Shown here in pieces: positions 43,905 to 52,278 of a stretch of DNA of 64,000 nucleotides (position 1 is the first letter of the stretch; the number at the start of each line of letters is the position of its first letter). A program made the position numbers and the translations under genes. Source of the DNA: PHAA01 sp022706565 (GTDB lineage: Bacteria; Bacillota; Syntrophomonadia; Syntrophomonadales; Syntrophomonadaceae). The notes under the pieces are model-generated. The model had not been told where the DNA came from, ran no database searches, and was given only the letters and a program-made list of their open reading frames with translations. The stretch spans positions 124,001-188,000 of the forward strand of contig JAXGLD010000004.1 of the NCBI GenBank assembly GCA_040769385.1, given 5' to 3'.

Positions 43905-43954
43905 AAATAAAGGTCCTCAACACCGCCCAAACGGTGCCGAGGACCTCATCGTCC
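43905..43954 (-). promoter_or_regulatory. Antitermination leader of gltB (hexaloop hairpin overlapping terminator)
   Basis: Minus strand: GGAC-GAUGAG-GUCC hairpin (43954-43941). The terminator arm AGGUCCUC (43946-43939) reuses its 3' side and pairs with GAGGACCU (43918-43911), enclosing an inner CACCG/CGGUG stem and followed by UUAUUU. The hairpin and terminator cannot form together. Confidence 0.8.
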
Positions 43955-44012
43955 CAAACATATCTTGGTTTCTATGCTGTAATCGGGCTGCGCCATTGCA
44001 TCCCTTAGTGCT

Positions 44013-44041
44013 ATTCTATCCACCCCATGGCCGGGTGGCAA
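44013..44041 (-). promoter_or_regulatory. gltB promoter
   Basis: TTGCCA at 44041-44036, 17-base spacer, TAGAAT at 44018-44013. Confidence 0.75.
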
Positions 44042-44055
44042 TGGGGCACGAGCAG

Positions 44056-44068
44056 ATATAATGTATAC
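44056..44068 (-). promoter_or_regulatory. Shared nitrogen box upstream of gltB
   Basis: GTATACATTATAT on the minus strand, centred 21 bases before the -35 element, the same geometry as at glnK and ANTAR-glnA. Confidence 0.6.
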
Positions 44069-44076
44069 ATCTTGGC

Positions 44077-45414
44077 TTAGAACTTGGTCAGATAACTGGT
44101 CACTTCCCAGGGTGTGACTTGAATATTATACTCATCCCATTCCACCAGTTTGCCGGTACTGAACCTTTCATATATGTGGCTGCCCAGAGCACTTTTGACG
44201 AGTTCGTTCTTATCCAACTCATGCAGGGCTTCCAGCAGGTTGCCGGGCAGGCTGCCGATCCCCAAGGCCATGCGCTCCGATTCCTCCATCTTGTAGATGT
44301 TGCGGTCCACTGGCGGTGGGGGCTCGATCTTGTTTTTGATGCCGTCCAGACCTGCTATCAGCATAACCGCCATAGCCAAATAGGGGTTACAGGTGGGGTC
44401 CGGGTTTCTTACCTCGATACGGGTGCTGGCGCCGCGCTTGGCCGGAACCCGAACCAGGCAGCTGCGGTTGGCTCCCGACCAGGCAATGTTTACCGGGGCT
44501 TCATAACCTGGTACCAACCGTTTGTAGGAATTGACGGTCGGATTGGTAATGGCCGCAAAGGAGCGGGCATGCTTCAGAATACCGCCCATATAGTAACGGG
44601 CAGTGTCACTCAACTGATCCGGACCGTTGGGGTCGTAGAAGGCGTTCTGTCCGTCCTTGAACAAAGACTGATGGGTATGCATGCCAGAGCCATTGATGCC
44701 AAAAAGCGGCTTAGGCATGAAGGAGGCATGCAGGCCGTGGCGCTGGGCTATGGACCGGACCACCAGTTTGAAGGTCATGATGGCGTCGGCTACCTGCAGG
44801 GCGTCCCCATATTTGAAATCGATCTCGTGCTGGCCGGGGGCCACTTCATGGTGGGAAGCCTCGATCTCGAAGCCCATCTCTTCCAGGGTCAGGTCCATGT
44901 CACGCCGGGCATTCTCGCCCAGGTCAATCGGGGCCAGATCGAAGTAGCCGGCTTCATCCTGGGTCTGGGTGGTGGCATGGCCTTTTTCGTCAGAAAGGAA
45001 CAGGAAGAACTCTGCCTCTGGACCGACGTTCATCGTGTACCCCAAGTCATGGGCTTCCTGCAGCACCCGTTTCAGGTTGTTGCGGGGGCAGCCGGGGAAG
45101 GGGGTACCGTCGGGCAGGTAAATATCGCAGATCAAACGGGCCACCTTGCCATTGGCGGAACGCCAGGGGAATATTACGAAGGTATTCAAGTCGGGTACCA
45201 GGTACATGTCGGATTCCGAGATGTCGACAAAACCGTTGATGGATGACCCGTCAAACATTATCTCCCCATTGAGCACTTTATCCAGCTGGCTGATCGGTAC
45301 CGCCAGGTTTTTCATGATTCCGCCAATGTCGGTGAACTGCAGTCTCAGAAACCTGACGTCGTTTTCTTTGACCTTATTGATGATTTCCGATTTCTTGTCC
45401 TTCATGGTCGTCAC
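44077..45414 (-). CDS. glnA: Glutamine synthetase, type I
   Basis: A 445-residue dodecameric glutamine synthetase that makes glutamine from glutamate, ammonia and ATP. Landmarks: FDGSSINGF near residue 55, GPEAEFFLF near 131, EVAPGQHEIDFKY near 215, NGSGMHTHQSLF near 263 and NRSCLVRVPAKR near 340. The short length fits the Firmicutes GSI-alpha form, feedback-regulated and not adenylylated. It starts 9 bases after the stop of the ANTAR regulator gene, so both come from one transcript, and the regulator leader controls glnA too. Confidence 0.96.
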   Translation of the reverse strand: MTTMKDKKSEIINKVKENDVRFLRLQFTDIGGIMKNLAVPISQLDKVLNGEIMFDGSSINGFVDISESDMYLVPDLNTFVIFPWRSANGKVARLICDIYLPDGTPFPGCPRNNLKRVLQEAHDLGYTMNVGPEAEFFLFLSDEKGHATTQTQDEAGYFDLAPIDLGENARRDMDLTLEEMGFEIEASHHEVAPGQHEIDFKYGDALQVADAIMTFKLVVRSIAQRHGLHASFMPKPLFGINGSGMHTHQSLFKDGQNAFYDPNGPDQLSDTARYYMGGILKHARSFAAITNPTVNSYKRLVPGYEAPVNIAWSGANRSCLVRVPAKRGASTRIEVRNPDPTCNPYLAMAVMLIAGLDGIKNKIEPPPPVDRNIYKMEESERMALGIGSLPGNLLEALHELDKNELVKSALGSHIYERFSTGKLVEWDEYNIQVTPWEVTSYLTKF

Positions 45415-45423
45415 TCCTCTCTA

Positions 45424-45987
45424 TTAATCCTGGTCCCCGAAGGCGGTAATGACCGCCAGGGCCAGATCTTTCATGGATATGCTGCGGTTCATGCTCTCCT
45501 TCTGCATAGTACGGTAAGCTGCCGCCTCGTCGATGCCCAGATTTTTCATCAGAATCCCTTTGGCCTTTTCGATTAACTTACGGCTTTTGAGGCTGTCTTT
45601 GAGGGAGGTCACCTGGCGTTGGATAGAGGTTAGCCGGCTCTGATAGAGCAGGAGTACCTCAATGACTGCCAACAGGGTTTCCTCCGTGTAAGGTTTTTGG
45701 ATGTGGGCTACTTCTGCCGGGATCCGATCCAGTGATCCCTGTACCAGCACCAGCACTGAACTCAGCCCGTCTCCCTCGATTATGCCGGCAATCTCCGGCA
45801 CGCTTCCCCCTTCCAGACCCGAATCCATGATCACCAGGTCTGGATACATGGTGCGGGCCCGCCGCAGCAGTTCCGGGCCGTTGCCCGCTTCAGCCTCGAC
45901 CAGGTATCCGGACCTGGTCAGTAATTCTTTAAGTCGCCGTCGGCTGTTTTCCTTGCCATCGCCGATAAGTATGGTTGCCCGCTTCAC
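45424..45987 (-). CDS. ANTAR-domain response regulator (RNA-binding antiterminator)
   Basis: A 187-residue protein: an N-terminal receiver-like domain (residues 1-118; phospho-acceptor Asp in PDLVIMDSG, Lys in IQKPYTEE, but the acidic pocket is reduced to one Asp in LIGDGKE), then a coiled linker and an ANTAR domain (about 130-187; RKLIEKAKGILMKNLGIDEAAAYRTMQKESM). ANTAR proteins bind hexaloop RNA hairpins and prevent terminator formation. The GTG start at 45987 is favoured by AGGTGATGAGG. The gene is cotranscribed with glnA and has a hexaloop/terminator leader of its own, suggesting autocontrol. No partner histidine kinase is in the window. Confidence 0.9.
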   Translation of the reverse strand: MKRATILIGDGKENSRRRLKELLTRSGYLVEAEAGNGPELLRRARTMYPDLVIMDSGLEGGSVPEIAGIIEGDGLSSVLVLVQGSLDRIPAEVAHIQKPYTEETLLAVIEVLLLYQSRLTSIQRQVTSLKDSLKSRKLIEKAKGILMKNLGIDEAAAYRTMQKESMNRSISMKDLALAVITAFGDQD

Positions 45988-46007
45988 ATCCTCATCACCT
46001 GCCTCAT

Positions 46008-46062
46008 AAAAAATGCCCACGGTATGGCTGGAGATTACAGCTGACCATGGACACCATCGTCC
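46008..46062 (-). promoter_or_regulatory. Antitermination leader of the ANTAR-glnA operon
   Basis: Minus strand: GGAC-GAUGGU-GUCC hairpin (46062-46049). The terminator arm UGUCCAUGGU (46053-46044) overlaps its 3' side, pairs base for base (with three G-U pairs) with ACCGUGGGCA (46023-46014) and is followed by six U (46013-46008). It ends 20 bases before the GTG start. Confidence 0.8.
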
Positions 46063-46093
46063 GTTGAATATTCTTTTTTTTATTACATGCTCA

Positions 46094-46122
46094 ATTATAG
46101 AAGCCCCGCAAATGGATTGCAA
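46094..46122 (-). promoter_or_regulatory. Promoter of the ANTAR-glnA operon
   Basis: TTGCAA at 46122-46117, 17-base spacer, perfect TATAAT at 46099-46094. A further TTGACA at 46173-46168 with AGTATA 17 bases on overlaps the nitrogen box and could be a second promoter. Confidence 0.8.
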
Positions 46123-46136
46123 GGAACGACGGCGCT

Positions 46137-46149
46137 ATATACTGTATAC
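46137..46149 (-). promoter_or_regulatory. Shared nitrogen box upstream of ANTAR-glnA
   Basis: GTATACAGTATAT on the minus strand, centred 21 bases before the -35 element, as at glnK and gltB. Confidence 0.6.
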
Positions 46150-46203
46150 TTGAACGGGGGAAAGCCTTGTCAAAACGCGCAGCGCAGAGCGGCCCGTTTA
46201 TAG

Positions 46204-46232
46204 TTGACAATGGAAAAACCTCTACTTACTAT
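46204..46232 (+). promoter_or_regulatory. tetR promoter
   Basis: TTGACA at 46204-46209, 17-base spacer, TACTAT at 46227-46232. Confidence 0.8.
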
Positions 46233-46247
46233 TTACTAAGAGAGTAT

Positions 46248-46263
46248 CTGAACGAACATTCAG
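46248..46263 (+). promoter_or_regulatory. Probable TetR-family operator (autoregulation)
   Basis: Palindrome CTGAA-CGAACA-TTCAG just after the tetR promoter. It matches the palindrome at 61163-61178 at 14 of 16 positions. Confidence 0.65.
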
Positions 46264-46270
46264 TCATGGG

Positions 46271-46909
46271 GTGAGGATTGTGGAGCCTGTTATAACCTCC
46301 AAAATGATGGAGAAACGGGAGAAAATCTTGGAGAGCGCCCAGGTGTTGTTTGCGGAAAAGGGCTACGTCAACACCCCGGTGCGGGAAATCATCGACCTGT
46401 CCGGATACGGGACCGGTACCTTCTATAAGTACTTCAACAATAAAGAAGAGGTGCTCAAGGTCCTGCTGCAGGACTTCCTGGACCAGATAATATCCGCGGT
46501 GAGAGAGTTCTTCAACCGGGAGAAGGATCTCTATGTGCGCTTTATCGAATCCAAACGGGTAATGCTGGAGGTTTTCGCCCGCAATCAGAAAATGGCCGAG
46601 ATATACAGCCGGGTCCATGGGATCAGCGACAGCATCGACCAATGCCTGCAGGAGTTTGACGACCGTTTCCTGGCTTTCACCAGCCGCAACATCGAATACG
46701 GCATCAAAAGAGGCCTATTTCGAGACTTGCCGGTAACTCCCGTGGCCAGCGCCACTCTAGCCATAATCAGATATGCAGTCAACCAATGGATAGTCCGGAA
46801 GACAATTTCCGAGCCGGAGATGATCGATATGGTCATCTCCTTCCATCATTCTCTGGCCGTTGGAATAGTCAAGGACCACAGCCTGATCACGCAATACGAA
46901 ACTATATAA
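46271..46909 (+). CDS. TetR/AcrR-family transcriptional regulator
   Basis: A 212-residue dimeric repressor. The N-terminal helix-turn-helix reads REKILESAQVLFAEKGYVNTP followed by VREIIDLSGYGTGTFYKYFNNKEEVL (about residues 16-62); the C-terminal helical domain binds a ligand, often an acyl-CoA or fatty acid in regulators of this type. Two GTG codons are possible starts (46271 or 46280); the second sits 3 bases after GGTGAGG. The palindrome in its own leader suggests autorepression, and the matching site before the DUF6125-like gene suggests a small regulon. The CoA-disulfide reductase gene follows 63 bases downstream. Confidence 0.85.
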   Translation: MRIVEPVITSKMMEKREKILESAQVLFAEKGYVNTPVREIIDLSGYGTGTFYKYFNNKEEVLKVLLQDFLDQIISAVREFFNREKDLYVRFIESKRVMLEVFARNQKMAEIYSRVHGISDSIDQCLQEFDDRFLAFTSRNIEYGIKRGLFRDLPVTPVASATLAIIRYAVNQWIVRKTISEPEMIDMVISFHHSLAVGIVKDHSLITQYETI

Positions 46910-46972
46910 GATCCTTGACGGCAAAATCGGCTGATTATGAAGACCCAAACAAATAATCAAAGGAGGGATATC

Positions 46973-48628
46973 ATGAAGGTAGTAATTATTGGCGGAGTAG
47001 CTGGAGGGGCCAGTGCCGCCGCCCGTCTGAGGAGACTCGACGAAGAGGCGCAAATCGTGATGTTTGAACGGGGCGAATACATTTCTTTCGCCAATTGCGG
47101 CCTGCCTTACTACGTTAGCGGAGTAATCCCCAAGAGATCCAGCCTGCTGGTGCAAACCCCCAAGGCCATGAAGAGTCGTTTCAAAATCGATGTTCGCACC
47201 ATGAGCGAAGTGGTCGGCATATTCCCGGAGGCCAAAGAGGTAGAAGTCAAAAACCTGACCAGCGGTGAGACCTACCGGGAGAGTTATGATTACGTGGTTC
47301 TCTCCCCCGGTGCGGCCCCCATAACACCAGATATTCCTGGCGTCAGACTGCCAAATGTGTTCACTATCCGCAACGTTCCCGACAGCGACATGGTCAAAGG
47401 GTATGTCGATGCCCAGCTGCCGGCCAGCGCAGTAGTGGTAGGAGCCGGGTTCATCGGCCTGGAGATGGCCGAAAGCCTGCATACCCGCGGGGTGGAGGTC
47501 CATGTAGTCGAGGCCGCCGATCAGGTCATGGGCCCGCTGGATCGTGAAATGGCGGCTATCGTCCATCAATATATGCGTAAACAAGGTATCAAGCTGCACC
47601 TCAACAGCCAGGTGGTGGCTATCGAGGGTACCGACAAGGCTGAAGGCATACGCCTGGCTGACGGCACTTCTATCCCAACCCAGATGGTGGTCCTGGGCAT
47701 CGGGGTCAGGCCCGAGACCAGTCTGGCCCGCCAGGCCGGTTTGGCTATCGGCTCCACCGGGGGCATCCTGGTGGACGAGTACCTGCGCACTTCCGATCCT
47801 TTTATCTATGCTGCCGGAGACGCCATCCAGGTACGTGATTTGGTGACCGGGCGTGATGCGTTGGTGCCTATGGCCAGTCCCGCCAATCGCCAGGGCCGCA
47901 TGATAGCCGATAACATCTGTGGTCGGGCCGTCAAGTACAACGGCGCTCAGGGCACCGGCATCGTCAAGATTATCGATCTGGTGTGTGCGGTCACCGGCGC
48001 CAACGCCAAAATCCTTAAAAAGATGGACATCGCCTTTAAGTCATGTATAATCCATCCCTTCCCCCACGCCACCTATTACCCGGGCGGCACCCAGATGACC
48101 CTCAAACTGCTGTTCACCCCCGACACCGGCAAAGTGCTGGGAGCGCAGATTGTGGGCTATGATGGGGTGGACAAACGCATCGACGTGGTGGCCACCGCCA
48201 TTAGGGCGGGCATGACCGTTTTCGACCTGCAGGAACTGGAACTGGCCTACGCTCCGCCCTTCTCCTCAGCCAAGGACCCAGTCAACATGGCAGCCTATGC
48301 AGCCGGCAACATCATCAACGGCGACGTGGAAGCAGTCGATTGGCTGGACATACCGGAACTAAAGCAAAAGGGAGGGTTCCTGCTCGATGTCAGGACTGCC
48401 AGCGAGGTGGAGAAAGGACCAATCGACGGAGCGGTCAACATACCACTGGATGAACTGCGCAGCCGTCTGGATGAAATACCCCAGGACACCACGGTGGCGG
48501 TCTCCTGCCATGTGGGTTTGCGTTCCTATATAGCTACCCGTATCCTGAGCCAGCATGGTAAAAACGTCAGGAATATTACCGGGGGATACAAACTCTACCA
48601 AACCTTGAAAGCCGACAAGCTATTGTAA
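46973..48628 (+). CDS. CoA-disulfide reductase with C-terminal rhodanese domain
   Basis: A 551-residue CoADR-rhodanese fusion. FAD motif VVIIGGVAGGASAAARL (residues 3-19), redox Cys42 in FANCGLPYYVSG, NAD(P)H motif VVVGAGFIGLEMAESL, second FAD motif IYAAGDAI. The dimerisation domain ends ELAYAPPFSSAKDPVNMA, then a rhodanese domain (about 455-545) has its active Cys in VSCHVGLRS. Such fusions reduce CoA persulfide, polysulfide or CoA disulfide and handle sulfane sulfur. The start follows AAAGGAGGGATATC; it probably shares a transcript with tetR. A rhodanese-less paralogue lies at 16407-17741. Confidence 0.92.
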   Translation: MKVVIIGGVAGGASAAARLRRLDEEAQIVMFERGEYISFANCGLPYYVSGVIPKRSSLLVQTPKAMKSRFKIDVRTMSEVVGIFPEAKEVEVKNLTSGETYRESYDYVVLSPGAAPITPDIPGVRLPNVFTIRNVPDSDMVKGYVDAQLPASAVVVGAGFIGLEMAESLHTRGVEVHVVEAADQVMGPLDREMAAIVHQYMRKQGIKLHLNSQVVAIEGTDKAEGIRLADGTSIPTQMVVLGIGVRPETSLARQAGLAIGSTGGILVDEYLRTSDPFIYAAGDAIQVRDLVTGRDALVPMASPANRQGRMIADNICGRAVKYNGAQGTGIVKIIDLVCAVTGANAKILKKMDIAFKSCIIHPFPHATYYPGGTQMTLKLLFTPDTGKVLGAQIVGYDGVDKRIDVVATAIRAGMTVFDLQELELAYAPPFSSAKDPVNMAAYAAGNIINGDVEAVDWLDIPELKQKGGFLLDVRTASEVEKGPIDGAVNIPLDELRSRLDEIPQDTTVAVSCHVGLRSYIATRILSQHGKNVRNITGGYKLYQTLKADKLL

Positions 48629-48726
48629 TTTTACCGAGTGCGGTCCCGGCATACCAATACCAGAAGGAAGCTCGGGTAAAAGCAGAGTCCGATGTCCCGG
48701 TGTGGCACCATACCAGCTAGCACTTG

Positions 48727-48757
48727 ACCCGTTTCCACCATGTAGGTGGAAACGGGT
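48727..48757 (+). terminator. Terminator after the CoADR-rhodanese gene
   Basis: Perfect 13-base-pair stem ACCCGTTTCCACC with a short loop; the following bases are TTGCGTT. It may also stop minus-strand transcripts. Confidence 0.7.
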
Positions 48758-48833
48758 TTGCGTTATTCCACTAAAGCCCATCACCAGCAATAGGAGACCC
48801 ATGCCAGAACCGCGATGGGCAGGATCATCTCCA

Positions 48834-49769
48834 TCATTGCCGACCGCTATCCTTTGCCTTTAGTCGGTCGGCCAGGTGTTTCACCTGGGCTTTGAGGTTT
48901 AAGACATACACGTATTCATCCTGCTTGAAGCCTTCCACATTATCCCATCGTTCGGCCTTAAGTCTCTGCACCGCCTGCTCAATATCCCCTTGCTCCTGGT
49001 CCAGGAGTTCGTAAATGCGGTCGTGGTAGGCAACCGTTTCCCGGATAGACCGGGAGAAGAAATCGCTGATCTCTTCCCGGCCGGTGAAAACTATGTTGTG
49101 CCCCTGCAGCAGTATTTCGGCCGGCAGCTGCGCCAACCGCCGCCCCGATTCTACATAGGCGTCATAGTCGGCTACAAACTCAGGTTCGATCTGGCCGGAA
49201 CTGCTCATATACCCGCCCGCTTCCACTGCCACCAATACCCTTTGCCGGGGCAGGTAGTAACTCAGGTGGTCGCGGGTATGGCCGGGTGTGGCCAGCACCT
49301 GCACGCTGGTGGTGTCGTCTATCTCCACCACCTGACCGTCGTGCAGCGGTAGGTCGACCTCGAAAGTCCGGAAAGGCTCCGCGATCAGGCGGGAATAATC
49401 GAAACCGTCTTCAAGCTTCACGAAGCTCAAGCCTTCAGAGTTGATCTGGGTGATGACCTTTACTGCTCCGGGCCGCTGGAGAGTGGCCGCCGCCAACGGT
49501 GAGGCGGCTATCTGCATGTCCGGAAAAGCCTGCTTCAGGTAGGCGGCCGAGCCAGCATGGTCCCAGTGGGCATGGCTGATGAACAGATAAGCCGGTTGCC
49601 GGTCACCCAACACGGAGCGTACGGCCTCGACATACACCTGCCCCAAACAGCTGATGCCGGATTCGAAGATGGCGGGCTGCTGGGGAAGGTCGAGCAGATA
49701 GATGGGATAGGCGCTGCTGCCCAGAACGTGGAGATTGTCGGTCACTTTACCGGTAGTATGAATGCGCAT
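48834..49769 (-). CDS. Metallo-beta-lactamase-fold hydrolase
   Basis: A 311-residue MBL-fold protein. The zinc-binding HxHxDH motif is HAHWDHAG near residue 66; the third ligand is in ATPGHTRDHLSYY near 166. The usual bridging Asp region is replaced by VAVEAGGYM, where Glu may stand in for Asp. The last His lies in LLQGHNIVF. A C-terminal helical extension (about 240-311) is rich in charged residues. It could act as a thioesterase, lactonase or other hydrolase; substrate unknown. Monocistronic, convergent with the CoADR-rhodanese gene. Confidence 0.85.
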   Translation of the reverse strand: MRIHTTGKVTDNLHVLGSSAYPIYLLDLPQQPAIFESGISCLGQVYVEAVRSVLGDRQPAYLFISHAHWDHAGSAAYLKQAFPDMQIAASPLAAATLQRPGAVKVITQINSEGLSFVKLEDGFDYSRLIAEPFRTFEVDLPLHDGQVVEIDDTTSVQVLATPGHTRDHLSYYLPRQRVLVAVEAGGYMSSSGQIEPEFVADYDAYVESGRRLAQLPAEILLQGHNIVFTGREEISDFFSRSIRETVAYHDRIYELLDQEQGDIEQAVQRLKAERWDNVEGFKQDEYVYVLNLKAQVKHLADRLKAKDSGRQ

Positions 49770-49940
49770 TTACCAAAACACCTCCATAAGGGATTTGGAA
49801 ACCACCAGGAGCCGACCATATGCGTTGGCCATATAAATAAGAGCTTATAACCATTATATTGCATTCGAATAAAGGCCGGATGAGAACATTTGCACGAGGT
49901 ACGCTGCGGTCGGCTAAACAAACAGGTCCAAGAATTCCAC

Positions 49941-50666
49941 TCAGCGGCGCCAGTTGAGTCTGGTTGTCTTAAGCAGGCGGTATTCGGCCACCACCAGGGA
50001 GAGCAAGGCCCAGCCGACCACGAAAGGTCCCCGCACGTAGTTGCTGCCTAGGGATATGAGCCCTCTGCCCACCGGATACAAGGCCTCATAGGCTAATCTC
50101 ATATCACTGGCAAATATCAGGATGCCCGCCATAGCTATCAACCAGGCCGATTCGGTGCTATAGTATCCCCTGGAGATGGTGGCCACCGCATTCAGGGTCA
50201 TATAGCCCAGCAGTACCGCGAATATGACCATCCCAATAAACAAGCGGAGATCGACGAAGGGAAAGAGCAACACCCCCAGGCAAACGATCACTATGATTAT
50301 GGGCAAGGCAATCCATAATTCTTCTTTGCCGGGCGAGGCATCCTTGCGGAAGGCCAAAATCAGAAAGATGTAGGCGACTACGAAGCTGGCGATCCCGATG
50401 GGTATAGTGGTCCGGCTCCAGTCCCCCAGCAGCGGTGGGATGACGAAGAAAAAGTCCCCCAACGCCATGAAGGCGAAGGCGGCCGCCATGACTTTTTGCT
50501 CTGGGTAGTTTTTACGCAGGCTAATCGCGGACAAGGCCAGACATATCGAAACCGTTATCTTGAGCCAGGCCATGATACCCGCCTGGCTGTAGCGGTATTC
50601 GGATAACAATATCAGAACCGTCAGGGGCAGATAGGTTGTCAGTAAGACCCGCTGGGCATTATTCAC
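49941..50666 (-). CDS. YhhN (TMEM86)-family integral membrane protein
   Basis: A 241-residue protein with eight predicted membrane helices. Family marks are LALSAISL, FAFMALGDFFFV near residue 70 and ILIFASDMRLAY near residue 195, which hold the conserved Asp residues of the YhhN/TMEM86 family. Animal TMEM86B is a lysoplasmalogenase; plasmalogens are common in anaerobic Clostridia, so a lipid-hydrolysing role is plausible but unproven. The GTG start follows AAGGGAAGGG. Confidence 0.8.
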   Translation of the reverse strand: MNNAQRVLLTTYLPLTVLILLSEYRYSQAGIMAWLKITVSICLALSAISLRKNYPEQKVMAAAFAFMALGDFFFVIPPLLGDWSRTTIPIGIASFVVAYIFLILAFRKDASPGKEELWIALPIIIVIVCLGVLLFPFVDLRLFIGMVIFAVLLGYMTLNAVATISRGYYSTESAWLIAMAGILIFASDMRLAYEALYPVGRGLISLGSNYVRGPFVVGWALLSLVVAEYRLLKTTRLNWRR

Positions 50667-51102
50667 GATTACCCTTCCCTTTACCTATTTGTATAGATGA
50701 TATGCTGCTATCCCCGACTTTAGATTAGACCATGCTTCATATCCTATCGGTGTAGGTTTGGCGATTGCAGGTATGGCAGGCAGGAGCGCTGTTTGATATG
50801 ATGTTGAGGGATAATCCGGGAGCAAGCGGGTCGGGCAATGGAGATAAGACGCCTCCGCCACCCACCGCTGAGGTCGGTTGGGAATCTCTTCTACGGTTGA
50901 TTACGAACAGCGTTTATTTGGAAGCATAGTAGAGAGGGCAGCGACCGGGTTTATTTAAATCAATTTGTGAAATTGTAAGCTTGCCATGAAAAATCCTATT
51001 CACTATTACCATATTTGCTGCATAATAAATACAGTTTCAGACAATTTTCTACTCTAGGGCGAGGGTCGCGCCCACTCATTCGATTAATAATGGAGGAATA
51101 CG
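50667..51102. promoter_or_regulatory. Intergenic region with the gcv operon promoter
   Basis: The plus strand has TTGCCA at 50981-50986, a 17-base spacer and TATTAC at 51004-51009, a plausible promoter for gcvT. A short GGGCG/CGCCC hairpin lies at 51057-51074. I looked for a glycine riboswitch and did not find the expected paired aptamers in the roughly 90-base leader. Nothing else is recognised in this gap. Confidence 0.5.
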
Positions 51103-52209
51103 ATGTCGCTCAAGCAAACACCGCTGTACCCGATGCATCTGAAGTACCACGGCAAACTGATTGATTTCGGCGGTTGGGAACTGCCAGTCCAGTATGAGGG
51201 GTTAGGCATCATCAAGGAGCACAACATGGTCCGCGAGAAGGCGGGCCTGTTCGATGTCTCGCACATGGGAGAGGTCTTCATCGAGGGTGAACAGGCGGAA
51301 GATGTGGTCCAAAACCTGGTCTGCAATGATGTCAAGACAATGCAAGACGGCCAGGTCCTGTACAGCCCGATGTGTTACCCGGACGGAGGGGTAGTCGACG
51401 ATCTGCTGATTTATCGTTACCATCCCCGCAAGTATCTGTTGGTCGTCAACGCCGCCAACGTCGACAAGGATTTCGAATGGATTACCCAGCACCTCGCAGA
51501 AGGAGTCACGGCCGTAAACGTTTCCGACCAGTATGCCCAACTGGCTCTGCAGGGACCCAAAGCCCAAGAAATACTGCAGTCGCTCTGTGATATCGACCTC
51601 AATGACATCCGTTTCTTTTGGTTCCAACCGGCAGTCAAGGTGGCGGGAGTGGAATGCATCGTTTCCCGCACCGGTTATACGGGTGAAGATGGCTTCGAGA
51701 TATACATAAAACCGGCTGAGGCTGGATTTGTATGGGAGGAAATACTGGAGACGGGCAGCGACCGGGTGGTCCCGATAGGCCTGGGGGCCCGGGACAGCCT
51801 GCGTTTCGAGGCCAAGCTGCCACTGTATGGCCAGGAGATAGACAAGGATATAACCCCCCTGGAGGCTGGCTTGGGATTCTTCGTCAAACTGGAGGGTGAT
51901 GATTTCATCGGCAAGGATGCCCTGGTAAAACAGAAACAAGCCGGTCTGACCCGCAAATTGGTGGAGTTCTCGATGGTGGGCAAAGGCATCCCCCGCTCCC
52001 ATTACGAAATATGCAAAGATGGGCAGGCCATCGGCCATGTCACGTCCGGCATGCACTCCCCCACCTTCAAGAAACCGCTGGGTCTGGCGCTGGTCAAGAT
52101 CGAACACAGTGCCCCCGGTACTGAATTCGATATCATAATCCGCGACAAGGCTATTCCGGCTAAAGTAGAAACCGGGCTCTTCTATCGCAAGAGGACCAAA
52201 TCCAAGTAA
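51103..52209 (+). CDS. gcvT: Glycine cleavage system T protein (aminomethyltransferase)
   Basis: A 368-residue folate-dependent enzyme that takes the aminomethyl group from lipoyl-GcvH, releases ammonia and forms methylenetetrahydrofolate. Signatures: GGWELPVQYEG near residue 23, FDVSHMGEV near 47, SRTGYTGEDGFEIY near 186 (folate site) and VGKGIPRSHYEI near 289. TGGAGGA precedes the start. It is first in the operon gcvT-gcvH-gcvPA-gcvPB-lpd-lplA. Confidence 0.96.
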   Translation: MSLKQTPLYPMHLKYHGKLIDFGGWELPVQYEGLGIIKEHNMVREKAGLFDVSHMGEVFIEGEQAEDVVQNLVCNDVKTMQDGQVLYSPMCYPDGGVVDDLLIYRYHPRKYLLVVNAANVDKDFEWITQHLAEGVTAVNVSDQYAQLALQGPKAQEILQSLCDIDLNDIRFFWFQPAVKVAGVECIVSRTGYTGEDGFEIYIKPAEAGFVWEEILETGSDRVVPIGLGARDSLRFEAKLPLYGQEIDKDITPLEAGLGFFVKLEGDDFIGKDALVKQKQAGLTRKLVEFSMVGKGIPRSHYEICKDGQAIGHVTSGMHSPTFKKPLGLALVKIEHSAPGTEFDIIIRDKAIPAKVETGLFYRKRTKSK

Positions 52210-52278
52210 GACTACTGCAGCCAGCCCCATCTCAAAGTGCCCACTGGCAACCAATAAAAGATTAGGGAGGAATTGGAC

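Noticed and set aside
43955..44006. First hexaloop hairpin (P1) of a canonical ANTAR target in the gltB leader
   Set aside because: CCAA/UUGG pairing at 43967-43953 can be drawn but gives a seven-base loop and no counterpart with the same loop in the glnK or ANTAR-glnA leaders.
50667..51102. Glycine riboswitch before gcvT
   Set aside because: This would be expected for a gcv operon, but neither tandem aptamer nor a leader terminator could be found, and the predicted leader is only about 90 bases.
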